Assembly: GCA_033549245.1 (NCBI GenBank)
Contig: JAWSUW010000136.1
Coordinates: 1 to 10,119, forward strand
Reading direction: 5' to 3'
Length of the DNA stretch: 10,119 nt
Origin: Fusibacter_D sp033549245
GTDB lineage: Bacteria > Bacillota > Clostridia > Peptostreptococcales > Acidaminobacteraceae
The position numbers were made by a program, and so were the translations under genes. Of the stretch, positions 6,888 to 10,119 are shown piece by piece. The notes beneath the pieces are model-generated. The model did not search any database. It was not told the origin of the DNA and saw only the letters and a program-made list of their open reading frames with translations. The first letter of the stretch is position 1. Each line of letters opens with the position of its first letter.

Positions 6888-6917
6888 TTGGGTCAGGGTA
6901 TAAAGCGGTTGTAGTAT
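6888..6917 (+). promoter_or_regulatory. Possible promoter of the DUF2235 hydrolase gene
   Basis: TTGGGT (6888-6893) and TAGTAT (6912-6917) are 18 nt apart, a modest match to sigma-70 hexamers. They lie in the 122-nt gap between the preceding stop codon and the GTG at 6938. The inverted pair ACGTCT (6840-6845) and AGACGT (6881-6886) lies just upstream and might bind a regulator. With a strong Shine-Dalgarno (AAGGAGAGG, 6924-6932) this suggests that the hydrolase can be expressed independently of the CHAT cluster. Confidence 0.3.
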
Positions 6918-6937
6918 TTTAATTAAGGAGAGGTAGA

Positions 6938-8335
6938 GTGGCGAAGAATATTGTTATTTTTTCTGATGGCACAGCAATGGCAGGTGGCCGGCGGCCTGAT
7001 CAGCTACTTAGCAATGTGTATAAACTTTACAATGCGTCGCGTCCAGGCGTTGAAAGCATTATCGATCCCGCAGAACAGCTCTGTTTTTACGAGGCAGGAC
7101 TTGGAACGAAGGAGATTTCCGGTACACCATGGTTTCGCCCGCTAAGCTATGCCCGGAAATTTTTGAGTCTTGGCCTTGGTACTGGACTGATGTCCAATGT
7201 ATCTGATTGCTACAAGCTTATCTTGAAATATTACGAACCAGGTGATCGTATTTTTTTGTTTGGCTTCAGTCGCGGTGCTTACACGGTAAGAACTCTTTGC
7301 AGCGTGATGAATCTCTGCGGCGTCCCGACACATGATTTGGATAACTCTGATTTGCCAAGAGGAGGAAAAGCGCTTTCCAGAATTGCCGATGAAGCCGTTT
7401 TCAAAGTATATGGACATGGAGCTGGTAAAAGTCGCGAAAAATATGAGACTGAACGGGAGGAACTCGCCTCCCGTTTCCGTCAAAAATATGGCGCACAGGA
7501 TGACCTAATCGAGAACAAAAGGGGAAATGTAGTGCCATACTGTGTCGGTGTTTTTGACACTGTTGCTTCACTAGGTGCTTCGGGAGTGCGGCGGGCTGCG
7601 ATCTTAGGTCTATCAGGGGTTGTGTTAGCCTTTTTCTCGTTTATTGCAGTCCACGCGCTGAATTGGCTGTTGCCTATTGATCTTTCGGATTCCTTTTTGT
7701 TGTTTTTTTTCTGTATAGTACTGGTTTCCACTGCAATAAATTTCAAGTCGCAATACCGATCAATCCGTGATTTTCCGGAACGAGGTGATCATAAGTGGCA
7801 CCTAGCAGCCTGGAGGTTTCGAGATTACGACATGTTTCTTGATCCTCGTGTCCGCTATGCAAGGCATGCGATTGCTCTAGATGAAGAGCGTTGCAGCTTC
7901 TCTCGGGTCGGCTGGGCGCGTGAAGCTGATGTTCAGAACGCGCCTGAAGATTGGTTGGTGCAGAAATGGTTCCCAGGAAATCATTCTGACATCGGCGGAG
8001 GAACATACCCCGAGCCCGAGTCACGGCTTTCCGACATCTCGCTCCAGTGGATGCTTGATGAAGTGACTGCACTACCAGATGGTCTTAAGATCGATAAATC
8101 TAAGATTAACCTATTCCCCGACCCCACAGGGGTGCAGCATTGTGAAGTGAGGGCGGTAAGAGACATGTATCCACCCTGGGTGCCCATGAAATTCCGGATC
8201 ACATGGCGACGAGAACTGCGCTCTGGGGTGACACGCGAGGCTTGCCACGAAAGCGTTTTTCGACGTATGTACGAAGAATATGTTTACCGTAATGGCGATA
8301 AAATTAAATATCGACCTGCACAGTTGCATGATTAA
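6938..8335 (+). CDS. DUF2235 / Tle1-like alpha/beta hydrolase (putative phospholipase) with membrane hairpin
   Basis: The start is GTG 6938, 5 nt after a strong Shine-Dalgarno ending in AAGGAGAGG; the product is 465 residues. The N-terminus (KNIVIFSDGT) is the hallmark first strand of DUF2235 proteins. The nucleophile elbow is GFSRG with Ser111, the acid is Asp207 in GVFDTVA, and the base is His349 in NHSDIGGG, so the catalytic set is complete. Two hydrophobic segments at about 222-245 and 251-268 form a hairpin between the catalytic Asp and His, which should attach the enzyme to a membrane. Known members include Tle1 phospholipase A effectors of type VI secretion, but many DUF2235 proteins have no such link, and no VgrG, PAAR or adaptor gene is visible here. 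The substrate is therefore inferred to be a phospholipid or other ester. The gene looks somewhat less AT-rich than the CHAT cluster, so it may be a separate acquisition. Confidence 0.88.
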   Translation: MAKNIVIFSDGTAMAGGRRPDQLLSNVYKLYNASRPGVESIIDPAEQLCFYEAGLGTKEISGTPWFRPLSYARKFLSLGLGTGLMSNVSDCYKLILKYYEPGDRIFLFGFSRGAYTVRTLCSVMNLCGVPTHDLDNSDLPRGGKALSRIADEAVFKVYGHGAGKSREKYETEREELASRFRQKYGAQDDLIENKRGNVVPYCVGVFDTVASLGASGVRRAAILGLSGVVLAFFSFIAVHALNWLLPIDLSDSFLLFFFCIVLVSTAINFKSQYRSIRDFPERGDHKWHLAAWRFRDYDMFLDPRVRYARHAIALDEERCSFSRVGWAREADVQNAPEDWLVQKWFPGNHSDIGGGTYPEPESRLSDISLQWMLDEVTALPDGLKIDKSKINLFPDPTGVQHCEVRAVRDMYPPWVPMKFRITWRRELRSGVTREACHESVFRRMYEEYVYRNGDKIKYRPAQLHD

Positions 8336-8372
8336 TCACATATTTTGCATTAGAGATTAAATACACTATTAG

Positions 8373-8413
8373 TGGCCACTTCGTTAACGTAGTATACTGC
8401 AACGAGGTGGCCA
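8373..8413. repeat. 13-bp inverted repeat between convergent genes
   Basis: TGGCCACTTCGTT (8373-8385) and AACGAGGTGGCCA (8401-8413) form a 13-bp stem in which the only imperfect pair is a T-G wobble, around a 15-nt loop containing the palindrome AGTATACT (8391-8398). It starts 38 nt after the hydrolase stop codon and may end transcription or protect the 3' end. It is not a classical intrinsic terminator on either strand, since no T-run follows the stem. An insertion sequence footprint or a recombination site is also possible. Confidence 0.5.
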
Positions 8414-8497
8414 GTGGGGAGAGAGCTATCCTGACGAAACTATGCGAACATGCTATCCGATATCTTTTAATTCAATTCGAATTCAAGAATCAGGGAT

Positions 8498-9001
8498 TTA
8501 TCTAAAGTCTTGCACGAAGTCTGGCATATCGCTTCCCATAACCTTCTTCACTCTTGCATCACTATCACACCATGTGAAAAAGGCACTACCTTGTCGGACT
8601 GCTTTCTTGATGTCACTTTCATCCATGTTGCCACCATCGATCCATACAATCTCTGCATCTGGAAAATTATTTGCCAAGTCGATAACATCCCTCTTTTCAC
8701 TTGAATTAAAATCACGACACCAATCTCCGGTGATGTCACCGTGGTATCCTACATAAACGGTTAATTTTTCTACTGCTTTCAGAGCCCTAGAAGCTGGCAT
8801 TAGCTTATTTGAAAACTCTTCAACAGTACTTTGTCCCTTATTGGTAAATATATTATTTTCGTATTGGGCAATGTTACCATTTGCCTCTGCCTGGCTAACA
8901 ATAGCAGCTGAGAGAGAGGCTAACAAAGCTGCAATAAAATAAAGAAGAAATTGAGCGACACCATTTTTGGAGTGTTGACTTTTGTCAGTTGAGACAAGCA
9001 T
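8498..9001 (-). CDS. Small exported protein of unknown function (167 aa)
   Basis: The minus-strand ATG at 9001 follows AAGGAG (complement of 9009-9014) with 7-nt spacing, so the start is well supported. Residues 1-14 are polar with lysines, 15-35 form one hydrophobic helix, and AEA at 38-40 is a reasonable signal peptidase I site, giving a mature exported protein of about 127 residues. An uncleaved signal anchor is the alternative. The mature part shows strands KLTVYVGYHG (79-88), AEIVWIDGG (116-124) and SAFFTWCDSD (139-148), with two Trp-Cys motifs (Cys95, Cys145) that could form a disulphide. I cannot assign a family. It converges on the hydrolase gene across a 162-nt gap. Periplasmic immunity proteins accompany many secreted phospholipases, but those are usually co-oriented, so this is only a possibility. 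Confidence 0.75.
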   Translation of the reverse strand: MLVSTDKSQHSKNGVAQFLLYFIAALLASLSAAIVSQAEANGNIAQYENNIFTNKGQSTVEEFSNKLMPASRALKAVEKLTVYVGYHGDITGDWCRDFNSSEKRDVIDLANNFPDAEIVWIDGGNMDESDIKKAVRQGSAFFTWCDSDARVKKVMGSDMPDFVQDFR

Positions 9002-9511
9002 TTGTTTTCTCCTTGTTTTTTAATAATTTCTTGCAATGTCTAACTTGGTTCTAGTTATGTTATGCATGATGAGGTGAAACAAATATTCCTGAGCTTATTG
9101 TGATAATGATTTCCTCAAAAAATGCTGATTTTGAAGGAGGGTTAAACTAGCTGAGAGATTGCATTAATGCTAGCTAGCACATTTTTCATTCACTACTGAT
9201 GAGTCACCATGGTCACACATGAATTACGATAGAGAACGCTCACGCATTATATATTAGTCAAGTTTTTTGCTTAACGCGAATGGTATTTTTTGATGGAGAG
9301 AAAAATTCTTCTTTCGGTTGAGGATCCCAGGTGAGGCCTGACCTGCGTCTCCAATTTGTAGCCGGTAGAGTCGAACGCCGCATTAATTTTCCCATCGCTT
9401 CGTGTTCGACACCGGCCAGGTAGAACCTTGATTTCTGCCATCTGCCTAACTGAGCTAGTCGATGAACCATATCTAGATCTTCCAAGCTGAGTACCAGATC
9501 AAGAAGAATGT
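9002..9511. other. Intergenic region without a confidently supported gene
   Basis: The first part, to about 9260, is AT-rich and must hold the promoter of the small exported protein on the minus strand; no hexamer pair stands out. Palindromes at 9161-9179 are listed separately. From about 9260 the composition becomes more balanced. An open frame on the minus strand (stop at about 9258, continuing past 9511 into the IS5 remnant) encodes a basic protein I do not recognise (for example VHRLAQLGRWQKSRFYLAG). It may be a relic of a gene interrupted by the insertion sequence. Confidence 0.4.
9161..9179. repeat. Two overlapping perfect palindromes
   Basis: GCATTAATGC (9161-9170) is a perfect 10-bp palindrome, and TGCTAGCTAGCA (9168-9179) is a perfect 12-bp palindrome overlapping it by three bases. 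CTAGCT also occurs at 9147-9152. The cluster is about 160 nt upstream of the minus-strand exported-protein gene and could bind a dimeric regulator or mark a recombination end. Nothing further in the sequence decides this. Confidence 0.4.
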
Positions 9512-9708
9512 TACCCGCAGAGAGGGCTCCTGGCCCAAATGGATGCCCAGGTGCCATTACAACTACTGATCGACGCACTGTCGCCGTCCTACTACTCGAA
9601 CTCGGCGGGGAAGGGGGACGTCCCCATCGGCCTCGAGCGCATCTGCGCGTCTACTTCCTCCAACAGTGGTATGCGCTGGCCGACGAGTCGTTGTAAGATG
9701 CTATTTAT
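9512..9708 (+). pseudogene. IS5-family transposase N-terminal remnant (frameshifted, truncated)
   Basis: Plus-strand frames give GLLAQMDAQVPLQLLIDALS, then PIGLER, then in another frame HLRVYFLQQWYALADESL. These are the consecutive N-terminal blocks of IS5-family transposases. Between them, bases appear lost in the G and C runs at about 9606-9617, and one more base is lost soon after PIGLER at about 9640. A TAA stands where family members have a Tyr codon (L-Y-D) after ADESL. The similarity ends at about 9708, where the ISL3-type terminal sequence begins, so the fragment was probably cut by that insertion. The DDE catalytic part is absent. It is non-functional. Confidence 0.7.
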
Positions 9709-9730
9709 GGGTTCTTCGTCACTTCATGTG
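9709..9730. mobile_element. Probable terminal inverted repeat of an ISL3-family element
   Basis: GGGTTCTTCGTCACTTCATG begins at 9709, directly where the IS5-type similarity stops, and it overlaps the transposase stop codon at 9724-9726. ISL3-family elements have GGG-starting terminal repeats and their transposase gene reaches nearly to the end, which fits. The adjacent AT-rich CTATTTAT (9701-9708) is a reasonable 8-bp target site, the length duplicated by this family. The second end is outside the window, so the duplication cannot be confirmed. Confidence 0.5.
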
Positions 9731-10119
9731 GATTTGGCCTGATCCAGCAGGCGGCTCACTGGGCTGCCGATCAGGTCGATCATCGCGATGAAATCGGCCT
9801 TGTTTCGGTATCCACGGGCGCGTGAACGTGCCGCCTGGAACAAGCCATTCATCCCCTCCAGCGTGCGCTCATCAGTCCCGAGATCCAGCGCCTGACAACT
9901 GCCTCTGCATGCCGCTCCAACGTTGCCAGAGGTTTGCCCATCGGCTTCAGCAGTGGCTTCTCAGCCACTGCCGCTTTCATGACCTTGAGATGGTTCCTGA
10001 TCCGCCACCGAGCCGTCCGGGGCGTTGATGCCTTCTGGATCCAGCGCAGCTTCTCCTTGATCACCCATGCATTGGCAGTCGCACTCTGATCGGCCACCAG
10101 CTCGTGGAGCGCTGTCAGC
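9724..10119 (-). pseudogene. ISL3-family transposase, C-terminal part with a -1 frameshift (runs off right edge)
   Basis: The minus strand encodes the C-terminal end of an ISL3-family DDE transposase. The upstream part reads through WVIKEKLRWIQ, GKPLATLERHAEAVVRRWIS, then goes out of frame and stops at 9849-9851. The continuation is in another frame as LEGMNGLFQAARSRARGYRN and ends QAKST at the stop 9724-9726. Family proteins read N-A-R-L-E-G-[LM]-N-G here, which requires one more base next to 9861-9862 (GCACGC-CTGGAG instead of GCACGCTGGAG). A single-base deletion, or a sequencing error in that position, therefore separates the two parts. The protein would lose its final ~45 residues, including the conserved Glu of the LEG motif. 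The N-terminal part lies outside the window. Confidence 0.8.

Noticed and set aside
8373..8413. Integron attC site
   Set aside because: The inverted repeat has a short loop and lacks a recognisable RYYYAAC / GTTRRRY pair with the usual spacing, and no integrase or cassette array is visible.
6938..9001. Type VI secretion effector-immunity module
   Set aside because: The hydrolase family includes Tle1 effectors, but no VgrG, Hcp, PAAR or adaptor gene is visible and the possible immunity gene is on the opposite strand. The family name alone does not support it.
9258..9578. 106-codon minus-strand open frame
   Set aside because: It overlaps the IS5-type remnant on the other strand, has no clear ribosome binding site, and its protein is not recognisable; at most it is a relic.

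Overview
The window looks like an AT-rich genomic island from a bacterium, most likely a proteobacterium (gammaproteobacterium at a guess; I cannot name the genus). It is bounded on both sides by GC-rich, partly decayed insertion-sequence DNA. Left edge (1-~400): the 5' part of an IS3-type transposase helix-turn-helix gene on the minus strand, with its upstream region ending near a short palindrome. Right edge (~9510-10119): a frameshifted remnant of an IS5-family transposase, cut by an ISL3-family element whose transposase also carries a frameshift. The AT-rich, Shine-Dalgarno-led genes lie between.

The core (about 728-6815) is a plus-strand gene cluster. A good sigma-70-like promoter at 728-755 precedes a 244-aa unrecognised protein (849-1583). 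Next, 32 nt later, is a 537-aa protein with two tandem ubiquitin-like beta-grasp repeats followed by a MACPF/perforin-like pore-forming domain (1616-3229). After a 157-nt gap with a possible second promoter comes a 905-aa CHAT (caspase-like) protease with a C-terminal helical, TPR-like region (3387-6104), followed closely by a 228-aa unrecognised protein (6129-6815). The first two proteins share almost no other visible similarity but end in the same tail, G-x-S-D-D-F-[I/V], written with different codons. No secretion signal is visible on either.

My working interpretation is a cytosolic, protease-controlled pore-forming system. Its logic would resemble bacterial gasdermin loci, where a CHAT or caspase-like protease releases a pore former, but here the pore former is MACPF-type with ubiquitin-like repeats, and the common C-terminal tail would be a docking, inhibitory or processing element. 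This is inference from domain content and tail identity, and nothing here proves anti-phage function.

Downstream, apparently with its own promoter and a GTG start, is a DUF2235/Tle1-like alpha/beta hydrolase (6938-8335). It has an intact Ser-Asp-His set and a hydrophobic hairpin between the catalytic Asp and His. Converging on it is a small exported protein (8498-9001, minus). A 13-bp inverted repeat sits between these two convergent genes. The stretch 9002-~9500 holds palindromes but no gene I can support with confidence.
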